Positions 33,265 through 45,190 are shown, numbered from the stretch's first letter. The stretch is 64,000 bases of DNA from Phytophthora hibernalis (GCA_012656075.1 JAAKBF010000230.1:1-64000), one strand, 5' to 3'. Notes: generated by a model from the sequence alone, not told the origin. A program made the numbers and translations.

Positions 33265-35460
33265 TTACCACCAGCTCAACCTAGGCTTACAAGAAACACC
33301 GTCGACAAAAACAAAGTTCGTCCAGCTGAGAAGAATGAAATAACTTCGCAAACGTGTATTCTTTTTAGGACCAGCGTAGTTTTCTGCAATGAACACTAAA
33401 TCGCGCACCAGACTCACATCCATCTGACAACGCTTCGCAGTGACCGTATTTCCTGCGGTAGAGAACGCTCGCTCCGATGGCACCGATGTAGCAACACACC
33501 CCAGCCACTTCCTCGCAAGCAAGGCCAGCGATGGATAGTTATGGCCCTTTACAGACCACCAAACGAGCGGATCTTGCTTTTTAGGGACAGATTTTGCAGC
33601 TTCGAGGTAAGCCACGAACTCATTTGAACAACTAAGGCGCACGCTTTGAAAGTTCGGATCGTGACTGGCAGACGAGCTCTCGTCTTCGCTGTCCGAGCCC
33701 AGCTAGTCATCCCACACACTTTGGGTATCGTCACTCGGAGATCGATAAGAAGGAGAGGTAATGGAATCAAGCCCGGCTGTCGATGATAGTCCTGGCGAGT
33801 TGTAAGCAGCCGTTGCTGCTGCATCTAGTAGGCACTGCCTAGCCAGATCAATCTCATCTTGATTCAGCAACTTCATCTTGTGAAAGCGGGGATCAAGAAA
33901 CGAAATCCAAACCATATTAAAATCCATTCCCGTAAAGCGCTGCTAGAAGAGTTCCAAGATGGCATCACGTGCTTGATGCATCATGTGCAACACGTCCGCT
34001 TGAAACTCCTGGCGTCCGACTAGTGCTGCCTGTTTGGAGAATATTGCTGGGTCTCCCAATACCTTCTTGATTCGACGGAGCATGGGAATGCTAACGCCAA
34101 CGTAGGATAATAGCACCCGCCGAGCACCTTCGTCACAGCGGCTATCGGATCCAGCAGAGCAACTAAGCACTTAATCGCAAACCATTCATTTGGCTTTGGG
34201 AACTTCTCTTGGTCCAAATCCTTGAACTCCTTCTTCCCTTCAGTCGTTTCGAGGTACGTGAGCAAACTATCCAAGGGGCTTCCAGTTCAATTAAACGAGC
34301 AAGCATATCCCGGCAGGAATTCCAGCGGGTTGGGCAGTCGGAAATCAAGTGAAGAGCGGGTCGTTTCCACTCCTTGACCTGGATCTCATCGAGGCGGTTT
34401 GTTGCCTTTGCGGACTTGTGGAAGTACGTAGCAAGAGATCGAAACCTATGAACAATTCCACGGACTTGCGCTAGTGTAAGTCGATGCCCGGTTCTGGCGA
34501 GCGAGCTCCCAACGAAAGATTCAAGCTCGGTGATCGATGCTTCCTGCTCCAGATGCTTGTTCAACTTCTCTATCATCGGAAGCCTGGGCAGACCCGAATT
34601 CGAGCCTATCGTCGGCATCTTGGTCGCCACGAGACACTGCATCAGCAGGAGGAACAAGTGCGGTGGTTACCTTATGTCGTGCTAGAGCACCACCGAGTAC
34701 AAGATGAAGGGAATGGGCAATACAGGACATATTCTTAATGCCCAAAATGTCACTTCCAAGCACAGCATTTGCAGCACCGTCGCGGACAAGCAGCATACAC
34801 CTTTCCGGTCGCAGCTCCCATCGATCCATAATTTCTTTTAAGCCACGAGCGATAGCAACACCAGTGTGCATGCCTGGAAACGCTTCAACCTCCAGTGTCC
34901 AGTTACACATCGTAAACTCTTCGTCCACGTAATGGAGAGTAAGCGCCATGTAGCTCTGGGTCCTGCGGCTGGTCCAGATGTCGGTGGTGATGCAATAGTA
35001 CAGACAGCCAATCTGAACTCGAGCCTTCAAGGATGCTCGCAGCTCCGCAGCAATACGCGAGATGTCTGCTCGCAGCTGCGTGTCGCCAGGAATTTCCACG
35101 ATAACGCCGCCCAACACCTCTGTAACGTAGCGAATGAACTCCAAGAGTCCTGGATCCTCCACAATCGATAGAGGCCGCATACTCTGGGCAACCCACCTTG
35201 CAAGTAAGCCATTAGCATAGCTTTGCTGATCCTTTGAAATAGCAGTTAGTTTGCGCCTAGCTGTCTCTGGGATCTGATCGTACGCGTTCTCCAGTTGTCG
35301 CTTGGCAGACCTCGCCTTCACCTCAGCCTGATCTTAATTTGCCTTCAACAAAACCTCCATGTGATACCTCTCCATGTGCACCTTTACAGCCGTTGTTGAG
35401 CCATGTGAATACGTAATTTTGCAGCTGCACTCATGCAGTACGCTGACCCTGCTTCTTTGG
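33265..35460 (-). pseudogene. hAT transposase with BED zinc finger (second hAT)
   Basis: From right to left: a broken BED finger (HECSCKITYSHG and VHMERYH, 35440-35350); long frame 35321-34521 with YYCITTDIWTSRRTQSYMAL (first Asp), MLLVRDGAANAVLGSD (second Asp) and NMSCIAHSLHLVLG; then ISDCPTRWNSCRDMLARLIE in the next frame; then pieces of the insertion domain; and at the end the dimerisation domain YPSLALLARKWLGCVATSVP, SERAFSTAGNTVTAKR (33520-33420). At least five frame changes are present. It is a different lineage from the hAT at 23896-25373: the TDIWTS and SERAFS motifs are of the zinc-finger-BED/RICESLEEPER type. Confidence 0.8.
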
Positions 35461-36247
35461 AGGTCAGCTTGGTTGCAGGTACGTGCGCAAAATGTTCATG
35501 GGGGACCAGCAAGATGAACTGCCATCGTTCGGGTTTGTGGGGTCGCCAGATCTTGAAGGTAACGCGTGGTTGTTGGATACGTTCAGGAGAAGCTCTGCGT
35601 GGATCCTAGCCGCGGAATGGCGTGGGATGCGAAGCCTAGGTGATCGTCGAGAGGGCGAACATCGATGCGAAAACCGTGATCCAGGTGGAGTCCGTGGCGT
35701 TGTTGATCGCGTCGTCCGTTGAACTGGAGTCGCAGTACGAAGTACTCGTGGCGATGATGGTTGTTGGCGGGCTGGCGTAGACAGAGGTGTTTGGCATGTG
35801 GTGCCTGCTGCTGCGTCGGGAGGTCGGGAGCCGTTCACGGCGTAGGACAGTTGCAGATGAGCTATGATCCTAAAATAGTGGTGCATTCCAATAGAGACAA
35901 GGTACTGAGCATCAATTTTTCTGGACCGGAGCTTCGGTGGTTGACAAACGTTGAGCCTCTTCTCAACCTCAACCATAACGTTTCTGTTAATTCCGTTTAC
36001 CAAACGTTGATGACTTGAACGTTGGGATCACTAATTGTGTTCCAAACACCTTGTCCAGAATTGGCGCGCTCGTGTACATATACAGACAAGGTGAGTGAGT
36101 GTGTTGTCCTTGATGTGACACTCTGCATGCTCTGTCGCTCACTCTCGCCCTCATAATGTAGATTCAATTGGTGGGTTGCCAGTCTGTAAGTGACCCATAT
36201 TTGGAAATTTGTGAGCATATGCCGGTGGGCCCATAGTTGTTTCGGAG
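35461..36247. other. Non-coding between hAT and LINE
   Basis: No supported gene. 35925-36030 has several AACGTT/CAACCTC motifs resembling in inverted form those at 31676-31745, possibly the far end of the hAT element. The frame 35464-36003 (minus) is Ser/Pro/Arg-rich without family features. Confidence 0.45.
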
Positions 36248-36999
36248 TTAACTTTGTTGCCCTCGTATCCATGCATTCTTTTCCCCTCTTTGTTTCCACT
36301 TCTCTAGTACGAGGTGTAATCGCGGACTAGCTTGTTTTCTCAACAGATTTTTCGGCTGCTGTTTGAGTGCTTTGAGAATGTTTCGATTACTTGTTTTTGT
36401 AGGAACTTCCCATGGAAATCCGTGAATTTGCGGATTCGCTTCGAAGATAATCCCGCCGGGTTGCGACCGTAATTTCCTCTCATCTTGGTTTCCATGTGTG
36501 GTTTCCGCAATTATCCATTCCAGTCCATTCATCTTTTGAATCAGAGTGACCTTGGTTGTTCCGTCTGGTGAGTGACCTCCCATTCGAGCTTGGTCTGAGG
36601 AGTCGACTACCCAAGTGTACGTGGTGGACAAGGACGGTGGGTTCCGTAATCTGTAGCGGGGGTGGCTTTCCAAGGAGTTGCCCAATTTTCAACCGGGGAG
36701 AGCCGAGCAAAATGACCTCTCAAGTTTCGCCACTGTGTGGCCTTCGAAACATCCAGTAGGAAGTGGCACTTTGACTTAGTAGCTTGTACGTATGCGTCTG
36801 GCGATTTCTAATTGCTGTATTGGAATTACAGCAATTCGATCATATTTGGAGCGGTGGAGCGTCGGTGCGTTACTATCCGGAATCCATGGGTTATCTGCCC
36901 ATGTATAAGTTCCCCAAAAGGCTTCATGCATTTTTGGTAGGGCGCTGGGGTAGGGTAGGTGATCCAAGTCTACAGTTATCGTGAGAATTTCATTTGCTG

Positions 37000-38635
37000 C
37001 CGGTTGGTATGTAGCACTGCGTGAAGCATTTGCGAGCTGAACTGCGAGCTGAGGCAGGAAGCGAGTGGTAATCTCTTGTCGTGCAAGTTGGTCCGCTCGA
37101 GACGGCGCTAAAACCGCTCCTACTTCCTGTTGGATCACCCGGCGTTGGCTTGTCCAGCTTTGTGGGGTTCCCCTCTGTGATGTTGACCGCCGTGTTATTC
37201 CAGGTTCCTCCCCTACGAGTCCCTTCCAACATTACGCTTTTGATTCGCTGAGCCTGTATTGCCACTGGAATTGAAACTAGCCCTAGCCCCCCAGCTTCCT
37301 TGGGGGTGAAGATTAAACTGGGTGACATCTTGTGCCGGATTGGATCCTCCTTCATCTGTCGGTGCCATAGAAATTGTTTCTGCATGTTGATGAGCCGAGT
37401 TAAAATTTGTGCCGTCGGCGGAAAACATTTTGCGGTGAACAAGATGGCCGGCAACACCATCGCATTCAGCAGATCCACTCGGTCTCGAACTGTGATGGCT
37501 GCACGTTCCGCCGTTGCCATGCGTCTCTGCAGTGCTCGAATTTGGTTGGACCAGTTTGCTGTGGCTAGATCAGTAAAGCCGACTTCATAACCTAAGTACC
37601 GAACCGTCTCTTCACGTGCCAATACTGGTATGGAATACCAATCCGTCTTACTTACGTGTATGTTGAGCTGCTTTTACTTGGTTGGACCCGGAGTCAGAAA
37701 TTCGGCCGAAGTCCCTAACCAATTCCATGACCCGTGGGAGTTGTCCACTGTTTTCCAAAAATATTGTTGAGTCATCGACGAATGCTGAGAATTTGTGTTG
37801 CTGTCTTGGTGAGGATCCTGGAATTTCAATTCCGTGGATCTCCGTATCTTGTTGAATCGCTAGCGCTAAAAGTTCAACTGCCAAAATGAATAGTAATGGA
37901 GCTAATGGGCAGCCTTGGCGGATCCCGGATTTGGGGACGACAGCTCACCATTCACCAAAAACTGGGCTGTTGTATTTGTGTGAAGTCGTTCCATTAAATC
38001 AATAAATGTCGAAGTACCAAAATGACGTAGTACCCCCAAAAGGTAGACACAGTCAACAGTGTCGTAAGCCTTTGCAAAGTCAAGTAATAGAATCCCGGCA
38101 CTATCCGACGTCCCTATAAGGCCGTTACAAATCGCCTCCTCCAATTGCGCCATCATCATCGCCACTGAACGTTCCATTTGCCGTCCGTGAACAAACCCTT
38201 GTTGCGTGCTACCAATCAGTCTTCCTAGGAAGCTTTGGAGTCTGGTGGCTAAAACTTTGGCAAACAGTTTATAGCTAGTCTGCAAGAGCGAGATGGGCCG
38301 GTAGTCTAACGCATTGCTAGAGTCACCTTTTTTCGCAAGGGGACGACAATGGCCTTGAGGAAAGACTGCGGTGGGGGACGTCCTTGGAGAAGTTCATTCA
38401 CCATCGCCGCTGCTAAATCCAAATAAAAGTCGTTATTGTCTTCCCCTCCAGCTTTATGACGCTGAAGCGCCGATATTGCTGCGAGAAGATCATCTTTTCG
38501 AAAACGGTATGGGATCGGGAACGACGCACTAAACTCTATTCCAGGAGGAGGGTCAATTTGAGTGATCGTTTGGTCACGCTCCCAGACTACCGTTCGACGA
38601 AATAGCCATCTCACATCCGCTGGTGTTCGCTCCAA
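37000..38635 (-). pseudogene. LINE reverse transcriptase
   Basis: RT domain in pieces: LLAAISALQRHKAGGEDNND and FLKAIVVPLRKK (38560-38310), then SYKLFAKVLATRLQSFLGRL, STQQGFVHGRQMERSVAM and GILLLDFAKAYDTVDCVYLL (38280-38060; first palm Asp), then FSAFVDDSTIFLENSGQLP (37790-37740) with the FVDD form of the YxDD box, then VRYLGYEVGF, MVLPAILFTAKCFPPTAQIL and MQKQFLWHR (37600-37370). All catalytic Asp residues are present but frames change between each block. Confidence 0.8.
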
Positions 38636-38806
38636 TTTGTCCCCTGTCGCGTAGAGCTCTTGGCCCGGATGTCTTCCACCAGCGCATTCAGAAGCTGAAC
38701 TCGGTTGGTCGCGTTTTCTCGTAGGAGGCGTTGCAAACGTCTTGCTTTCTTCTGCCGTTTTTTCTTCTCGCGCTTGGCGTAATGTTTAATCGCATTGCGA
38801 CATTGT

Positions 38807-39390
38807 TTAATCCAGGCGTATGACCTGGACCTTTTGAGGAGCTTTGGCATTGAGTTCTCGCAATAAATCTTCTATGAGATGTTCAGTGTGTGCTCCTTGT
38901 ACTGGGTAAGTAACTCGTCGGGATGATCGTGATCTACGCCGATTGACCGGGTCTCTTAAATGGAGAGTGACTTCGCTGTGATCAGAATTTACGGGCGGAA
39001 GCTGTGTTTGTAGCCACTGCAGCCATGTAGTTTTGCCAGGCGGGAGATAAAACCGATCAATACGGCTTGCCTTATTCTTTCTCCAGAACGTGTAGTGTTC
39101 ATGTGCCGCTCGCTCAACCTCTTCCAGGGCTGACCCCAATTGGACTCGTGCATCCGACAAATTTGTCTGGTGGACTAGTCGCGTTAAAACTTCGCTCTCC
39201 TATTTATCTGCGCGTTCGCCCCCAAACGGTCCAATAATGGAGACTCAACGCAGTTAAAGTCGCCTGCCAGAATTGGGTTCTGGACGTGACCCAGCCGCCA
39301 ACCCTGTAGAGAGGTATAAAATGCTTCACGGACCGATTTCTCAGACGCGGGCGCGTAAATGTTAAGAATATGCATATCTTGAAATGCCAC
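38807..39390 (-). pseudogene. LINE apurinic-type endonuclease, C-terminal part
   Basis: Nicks target DNA to prime reverse transcription. Readable: MHILNIYAPASEKSVREAFY, NPILAGDFNCVESPLLDR (GDFN motif, near 39260), YTFWRKNKASRIDRFYL (near 39060) and LPPVNSDHSEVTLHL (SDH catalytic motif, near 38980). The N-terminal third of the domain is missing at the element's truncated 5' end. Confidence 0.75.
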
Positions 39391-39593
39391 CCCTATGGCT
39401 CTCTTGGTTCACAGGTGGTTGTTCCTGGGCTGAGGGTCGTTCTTAACGGGAGCATTTCCAGGGCATGATCCGTGATTCTGTTTCATGATTGGCGGATATG
39501 AATACATATGCTTCCTCACGTCGTGACCTCGTGATCCGATCAATGGCTCATAATCCAATCTCGGATCACGGATCTTAACTACATCTGTAGAGA

Positions 39594-40365
39594 ATGAAAA
39601 TCACTGCAATTTCCTTGGTGATCTCTGTGGTGGCTGTGGCGCATCGATCCAAGAGCTATCGCGCAAAGGTTGTCCCTCGTCAGCGTTTGGAGTGGGTTCC
39701 TCACCGCGATCGTCTGCTGCTAGAAGGCCAATTTAAGCGGTATTGTAGAATGAGTGCTGCCGCATTTGACGTTTTGGTGCAGTTGCTGACGCCGGCGCTA
39801 CAACGGGTCGAGCTACAGTCATGGAATAGAACCGGCACCAAACCCATAGAGGTTGTTAACATGGTCCAAAGGACGATATCGTGGCTGGCCGGAGGATCGT
39901 ACCATACAATTCGAGTGCTTGCGGGGGTGAGTGCCTCTGCATTCTACAGTATTCTAGTGGAAGTCTTGCACGCGATTTGTGATCACCCTCGGTTTCTGAT
40001 AGCAGCCTCTGTGAATGATTTTCGCGCTATTCAAGCCGCAGCGGATGCCTTTTCAACACTGAGTTCAAACCGCATTTTAACTGGCTGCGTCGGGTGCATT
40101 GATGGATGGTTGTGCCAGATCAGGGCGCCGAGTACCAAGGAGGTACCTGACGTGTCTTCTTTTTTCGGGGCACTATCTCAACTACGGAATAAACATGCAA
40201 GCATTGTGTGATGCGTCGTGCAAATTTATCGGCTATTGCTTCAACTCACCAGACAAAGTTTCTGACAGTGTAGAATGCACTTCTTTCCACGTCGCTCTGA
40301 GTTTGGCTGTGGAATGCACTGTGATCTGGTCCGACAAATACCATCACACAACGAGTCGTTGTTGA
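39594..40365 (+). pseudogene. Harbinger transposase
   Basis: DDE transposase of the PIF/Harbinger group. CRMSAAAFDVLVQLLTPALQ, TISWLAGGSYHTIRVLAGVS and ASAFYSILVEVLHAI form the N-terminal helical part; GCVGCIDGWLCQIRAPSTKE carries the first catalytic Asp (near 40100). After a frame change in a run of six T (40158-40163) the next block reads FSGHYLNYGINMQALCDASC (second Asp, near 40205). The sequence then degenerates before the third acid, and the 3' part overlaps the opposite-strand ORF, so the transposase is truncated. Confidence 0.75.
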
Positions 40366-40841
40366 CGAGGTGATCGTATGTGTCGTTCGGTGTGTTAAAT
40401 GAAGCGGCCACTTCCTCCCAAAACCGAGACCCCCTTCATCCAATTGTTTTCTAGTGAGCTGATCCTCGGAAGCAATAAAGCGCTGGAAGAAATCGTGTGA
40501 AAAGAGCACGTTTATGAGGCGAAACATGCAGTGTCGGCTACGACGCGCTTCATCTTGGTCTGTTGAGGTCTTGGAACGTTTGCCTAGCCGTTGCTTGTCT
40601 AGAAGCAATGCAACAACACCTTTGGGGTTGTCTTACATGGCTAGAATGGCAACACGCTCTTCATTCTTCGTATTCTTGGCTACCGAAAGCTTCCTGGCGG
40701 TACACTCGAGCTTCAGCTTGTCCATGTTCCAGTCGCTATACTTGTCCGACGTGGGGGCAGCACAGCTCTTTTACTGTTTGGCTTTTGACGAGCCGTCCAC
40801 TTGCTACTCGGTGCTGCTGTGGCTGAATCACCTTGCTCCAT
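40246..40841 (-). pseudogene. Harbinger accessory (Myb/SANT-like) protein
   Basis: Second protein expected in PIF/Harbinger elements, usually DNA-binding. It begins MEQGDSATAAPSSKWTARQK at 40841; after a frame change it continues VALLLDKQRLGKRS, then ARRSRHCMFRLINVLFSHDF, QRFIASEDQLTRKQLDEGGL. The RLINVLFSxDF...R.QLDEG pattern is known from oomycete Harbinger companions (recalled, not searched). Convergent with the transposase, overlapping its degenerate end. Confidence 0.55.
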
Positions 40842-41046
40842 CTTGCCGAAGTGGAAATGAAAGCAAACGCGTTTCCAAAAAACCGTGCTCCGAGTCCCAA
40901 CGGTCGAGTCTCGAGTCTCTTTAAAGAACAGGATCACGATTTTCTTAAGAACGACCATCGGCTCATGCCCCCGGGCACCCCAAGCCTCGATAGCGATCAT
41001 GCTCCGATGATCCCGTTAAGAACGGGCCTAGGTGCGACTCACTTAC

Positions 41047-41208
41047 AGAGTTACCCGGCAAAGGGAGAACCGTAATCAGTTATTTACCATGCAAAATTAG
41101 TACATCTGTCACAAAGCCTTGCTCTACCGCGATACAAATCCGTTTGCAAATCTTTTAACCTGGAAGAAATTATAGGTCCCACCTTTCTCCCTTTGCCGGG
41201 GAACTCTG
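41047..41208. repeat. Short fold-back element (MITE-like)
   Basis: AGAGTTACCCGGCAAAGGGA at 41047-41066 (extending to GAA) is repeated inverted at 41186-41208 with 22 of 23 matches, enclosing about 116 bp of AT-rich sequence. It abuts the left inverted repeat of the MULE at 41209. Confidence 0.7.
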
Positions 41209-41370
41209 TACCAAAAAATGGCCCAAACGAAATTTAAATCGAATATGGTAAAAATAAAGGGAGTGAGTGGTGCGCCCAACTAAATGTAGCCAAATCGCGA
41301 CCAGGTCTTTGCCCTACCCTCACAGGTATCCGTTCGGACGTATAATGTATAACTGCGTATACGAGCTCGG

Positions 41371-43273
41371 TTGGCCATTCAAAAGAAGCGGGGAGCGCGG
41401 CATCAAATGCCGCAGAATCTACGGGGAGCAGCCGCTCAGGCGCCGGCTTCGCACGTAGGAGACAAATGCGTTGGTGGGGGAGCGTCTAAAGGGGCGGGAG
41501 GAGGGCGCGATCTCCGCGTCAGAGCGTCTACAGAGGCAGGGGAGGGCGCGATCTCCGCACCCAGGCAAGAGGACGACAAAATCTTCGAGTGGAAACAGTT
41601 GCGTTCCCGTCCGCTGCTGATGAAGATTGTGAGGACCACTGGACGACGTCTCGAGTAACGGAAGCAGTGGCGAGTGGTTGGATGATGGCGACGTGGAGAC
41701 GCTCAGCAGCACAAGCAGTCAGTTCAAACAGAGCCGCTCGGATCAATCGACCCACGCACATGTACAACAAGATCCAAACGATTCGCAGCTGACGATTGCT
41801 CCCCCTCTTGATAAGACGGAGTTTCAATCCTGGCAGGAGTTCGAGGATTATCTCAAGGAGTACAGGCGCAAAACGTTCCAGATAGAGGATGAACCTTTGT
41901 ATCACCACAGTGGCATTCAACTAACATTATGTCGCTCTTGTGGTCGCTACTTCTGAGCACTGTTTCAGGCTGCGGACCAACAACACAGTGGCTGTGCGGA
42001 ATAATAAGATCAAGTCTTCCGGTTCGAACACTCCCTTGCTGCTGGACGACTGGGTGTACTACGGGAAGACGTTTGTTTGCACTCACGCTGGCCAGTACAA
42101 GTCGCGCGGCCAAGGAAAAGGAAGCGGCAGCATTCACGAGCGCTGGACTGTGACGTTCAGGTATGCAGTTGGGATTGATTTGGTTTGGTTGGGTCTAGTT
42201 GGGTTGGGTTGGGCATCCGTTGGGTACTCACTATGTCTTGTTGGGTATGCTACCGTTTTATTTGATGTTGATGCTTTCATAGATAAATGCGTGTGTGCAA
42301 CTGCTCGACACCGGGCTGCCCAGCTTCGTTTTGAGGGTGACTTCGTCACGCTTGGAGCATAATCACCCGCTGAACGCCCGCATTTTTAATCAGTACGCAC
42401 ACAACCGTACTGCGCTTGAGTCGGAGGTGGTGACGACGGTGCACGAACTGCACAAGGCTGGCACCAAGAAGAAGCGCATTCTGCAGTACATACACGATCA
42501 CTCGGAGTGCAATCCCACGATTCAAGATGTGCACAATCTCGTGCGAAAGCTGAAGAATAGGGAGCGCAAAGGAGAAACCAGTGCATTACGACTGTAAAGG
42601 TGGATGAAGGAGTTCACACAGGATGCTGGAAACATCGGCCATATCTTTGTCGACACTGTGCGCAACAAGGTGCGACACCAGCTGAACAAATGGGATTGTG
42701 CGACTGATGCACTTGCTTGTAGAACATGGCTACCTCTATTACCCTCCAGACAAAACACATGACCATGATGTTTGACAAATTCCCGAGGTAGTGATGATTG
42801 ATGCCACTCACGGCACCAATATCTCGAAGTACAAAGTCTTCTCGATCATGGCAATGGATTCGTTTGGGAAAGGACAGTTCGTGCAGCACGCAGTTCTGCA
42901 GAACGAGCAGCGACCGACGCTCTTGACAGCTTTGAACGAACTCAAGAGAAACAACCCTGGTTGGGAGCGCATCCAATGCATTTTGATCGACAAGGATTTC
43001 ACAGAGATTGCGGTTCTCAAAGAAGTCTTCCCCAACGCTCGGCTGCTGCTATGCCAGTTTCATGTGATCACGTACTTACGGGAAGAAATTGCATCAGCAG
43101 CCTATGGATTCTCCGCTTGGCAGAAGCAGCAGCTTCATGGGTTACTGATCTTGGTGGTCTACGCTCGGACCGAGCGTGAATACATCAAGTACCGAAAGTA
43201 CATGCGGCACATCATGAACATTGGAAACGGTGGCGCGTCGGCCCGAGCACATGCTAATCATCTGGACGGTGAT
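41371..43273 (+). pseudogene. MULE transposase, N-terminal and core part (copy 2)
   Basis: Parallels copy 1. FQSWQEFEDYLKEYRRKTFQ (to 41881) corresponds to the first exon end; a 5' splice GT is not seen there (ATAGAG). VYYGKTFVCTHAGQYKSRGQ is the zinc-binding region; a GT-AG intron 42161-42282 (122 bp, with TTGGG repeats) sits exactly where copy 1 has one, before INACV. LEHNHPLN and KKKRILQYIHDHSECNP follow. The core reads FDKFPEVVMIDATHGTNISK (first Asp), IQCILIDKDFTEIAVLKEVF (second Asp) and LLLCQFHVITYLREEI. Copy 1's intron before HCLLENE is absent (GQFVQHAVLQNEQ is continuous). Homology ends at 43273, at the Gypsy LTR. Confidence 0.75.
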
Positions 43274-43661
43274 TGTGACGGGGTCACACGCACCTTAGCT
43301 TTAGAGGAAGCGTTAACGCGCTAACCACAACAGACGCCTAGCGTTCCTGCTGTACGCTTGCAAAGGCCTGGCCTTCCTGTCCAATATGGTACCGAGTACC
43401 AATTGACTTGCGAACTTCGGGTTAGAGTTAAACTGATTTATATTAAGAACACTGTTGTAGTTCAAAATACTGCTAACTATCTGCATACGGAATCCCTGTC
43501 TAATCTGATCTGTTCTAATGGGGACCACCCATTTAGATGTACTGCTTTAATACAACTGACGTACCACTTAAGTACGACTGAAGTACGAATTAAGTCCTTG
43601 ACGTGCCACACACCACGCGTGTGACGGACACCAATGGTGTGGACCCCATCACAAGAGAACA
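43274..43661 (-). repeat. 3' LTR of the chromodomain Gypsy
   Basis: On the minus strand it starts TGTTCTC after the purine tract and ends CCGTCACA, the TG...CA form. 43274-43559 is repeated at 51151-51438; the other 100 bp are present only here. Confidence 0.7.
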
Positions 43662-43836
43662 ATGGTCGCCCCCTCCCATTACACCCTCCCACACCCAAAC
43701 GGGAAGCACCTTGTCCCAGGGGAATTCCAGCGAACCGCACAGGCAACGCCTCATTCTGCAATTTGCACCCGAGCGAACACCCGCCGAGAATCCAAGACGC
43801 CCACCGGGCACCAGGCCAAGACCCGCACCACTTGCG

Positions 43837-45190
43837 ATGCCAAAGCGCGTCGACTCCAAGGCGCTCCGCGCCGCCGACCACAAGACGAAAGGCGGCGAAG
43901 CCCAATCGAAGAAGCCGCCTCGGCATCCAAAGAAAGCTTCCCAGAAGCCCGACGACAGGGCTAAGCCTGCTGCGACCAGATCCCGGTCCAGCAGGGCACC
44001 GAGGTCACCCTACCCGGACCGTACGAAAGCGGCAGCGACAACGAGTCGGACTCCGACGGCGAGAACAACCCGAACCTAGTTCTGGGCGACGACAGCCCGG
44101 AATCCCACGGCGACGAAGCTCCAAGAGCGGAAGATGCGAGCGCGCCGACGGCAACGACCGCAGCGACGGCAGCGACTTCCAAAGTCCCGGGTCCTGACGA
44201 CAAAGCTTCGGACCGCGGCGACGAGGCTCACAGAGCTGCTGATGACGATGGTCAAGATTCCAAAGTTCCGAGGACGGCGACAACGCCTCCGAGGCCGGCG
44301 ATGACAAGTCCCACTCGGCGACTGCAAAGCAGACTAGCGACGCACCCAAGGACGCTGCCTCAGCTACCGATCGCAAACCCGAGCCGGGTGCAACAAGTGA
44401 AGCGAAGCACCGCTCGGAGGAGGATGCCTCGGACGAGGTCGACTACAGCGAGTCGGATCTTGAGTCGGGCGAGGTCAACGACCCAAGCACTTCACCCAAG
44501 CTCGCCGATCAGCAGCGACGTCTCCATCCGGGAGTCCTGCAACTCCTCGCAGTGTTGCTGCTGTCGCACGTGCTGCTGCTGAAGCCGCCAAGCGGGAAGC
44601 CCAAGTTATCACCAACGTCGGCGACGGTGATGACGTACCCGAAGGGCTGATTCAGCCCGACAACCGCCAGCACCTTCACGATCGTGCCCGCGATGTGAGG
44701 GAGGCTGCGGAGCAGCGACGAACCTCGAAGCGAGATCACGAGCCAGCGGCACCTCGAAACAATGAGCAGCTGCTCGCACTGCGATACTGGCACGTACGGG
44801 AGTACCGCGAGTACCTTCGACAGAGTCATGAGCCGGGTAAGGCGGTGCAACAGTACGACGAGTGTCCCGTCGTCCTCCACGACGACACGGGCCTCGCCCG
44901 CCAGTCCAACGAACGCGAGTTCACAGACTGGCTGCACCACTTGGGTACCCCTTGCCCGAGTTCACGGACTCGCCGTACCGTATCGACTGGCTGGCCCAAC
45001 GGTGCCTCCGCTTCCGCATGGTGAAGTCCATCGTGGATGACCAGTGGCGCAACCGATACCTCCAGCGCTCGAAGCCCACCCCGGGGCTTATCCTCGAGGA
45101 GGTTGTGCAGAAGATCCAGAAGTCGTGGCAGTCGCAGCCGGTAGAACCGTTCAGTGTTCTTGGCGCGGTTAGCGCCGACCGGCTCCAGGG
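43837..45190 (+). pseudogene. Antisense accessory ORF of the chromodomain Gypsy
   Basis: Opposite strand to pol, convergent with it. It starts MPKRVDSKALRAADHKTKGG at 43837 (basic), changes frame to an Asp/Ser/Glu-rich segment (YESGSDNESDSDGENN; DEVDYSESDLESGEVNDPS), then a helical C-terminal domain: RDVREAAEQRRTSKRDHEPA, LLALRYWHVREYREYLRQ, LHHLGTPLPEFTDSPYRIDW, LAQRCLRFRMVKSIVDDQWR, LILEEVVQKIQKSW. The amino-acid pattern is clearly protein-like over three frames, with changes again fitting base losses. I do not recognise the family; function unknown. Its end overlaps the region just past the chromodomain on the other strand. Confidence 0.55.

Larger units (their letters stand above)
36248..39415 (-). 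mobile_element. LINE (non-LTR retrotransposon), 5'-truncated
   Basis: The minus strand encodes an endonuclease followed by reverse transcriptase, the order of EN-type LINEs, in more than six frames. No ORF1 is present; homology begins inside the endonuclease close to the left end of the Harbinger element (39430). Downstream of RT are two more frames (37138-36776, 36685-36248) of no clear family, probably the 3' part of ORF2. No poly-A tail was seen at the left end. Confidence 0.75.
39430..41028 (+). mobile_element. PIF/Harbinger DNA transposon
   Basis: A transposase (plus) and a second ORF (minus) lie between inverted repeats: CGTTCTTAACGGGAGCAT at about 39437-39454 and its inverse (ATGATCCCGTTAAGAACG) at 41007-41024, followed inward on both sides by a second matching GCATGATC block. 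The expected 3-bp target duplication was not resolved. Confidence 0.7.

Noticed and set aside
41200..41208. Target duplication for the second MULE
   Set aside because: GGAACTCTG on the left and ACCTCGATC on the right do not match.
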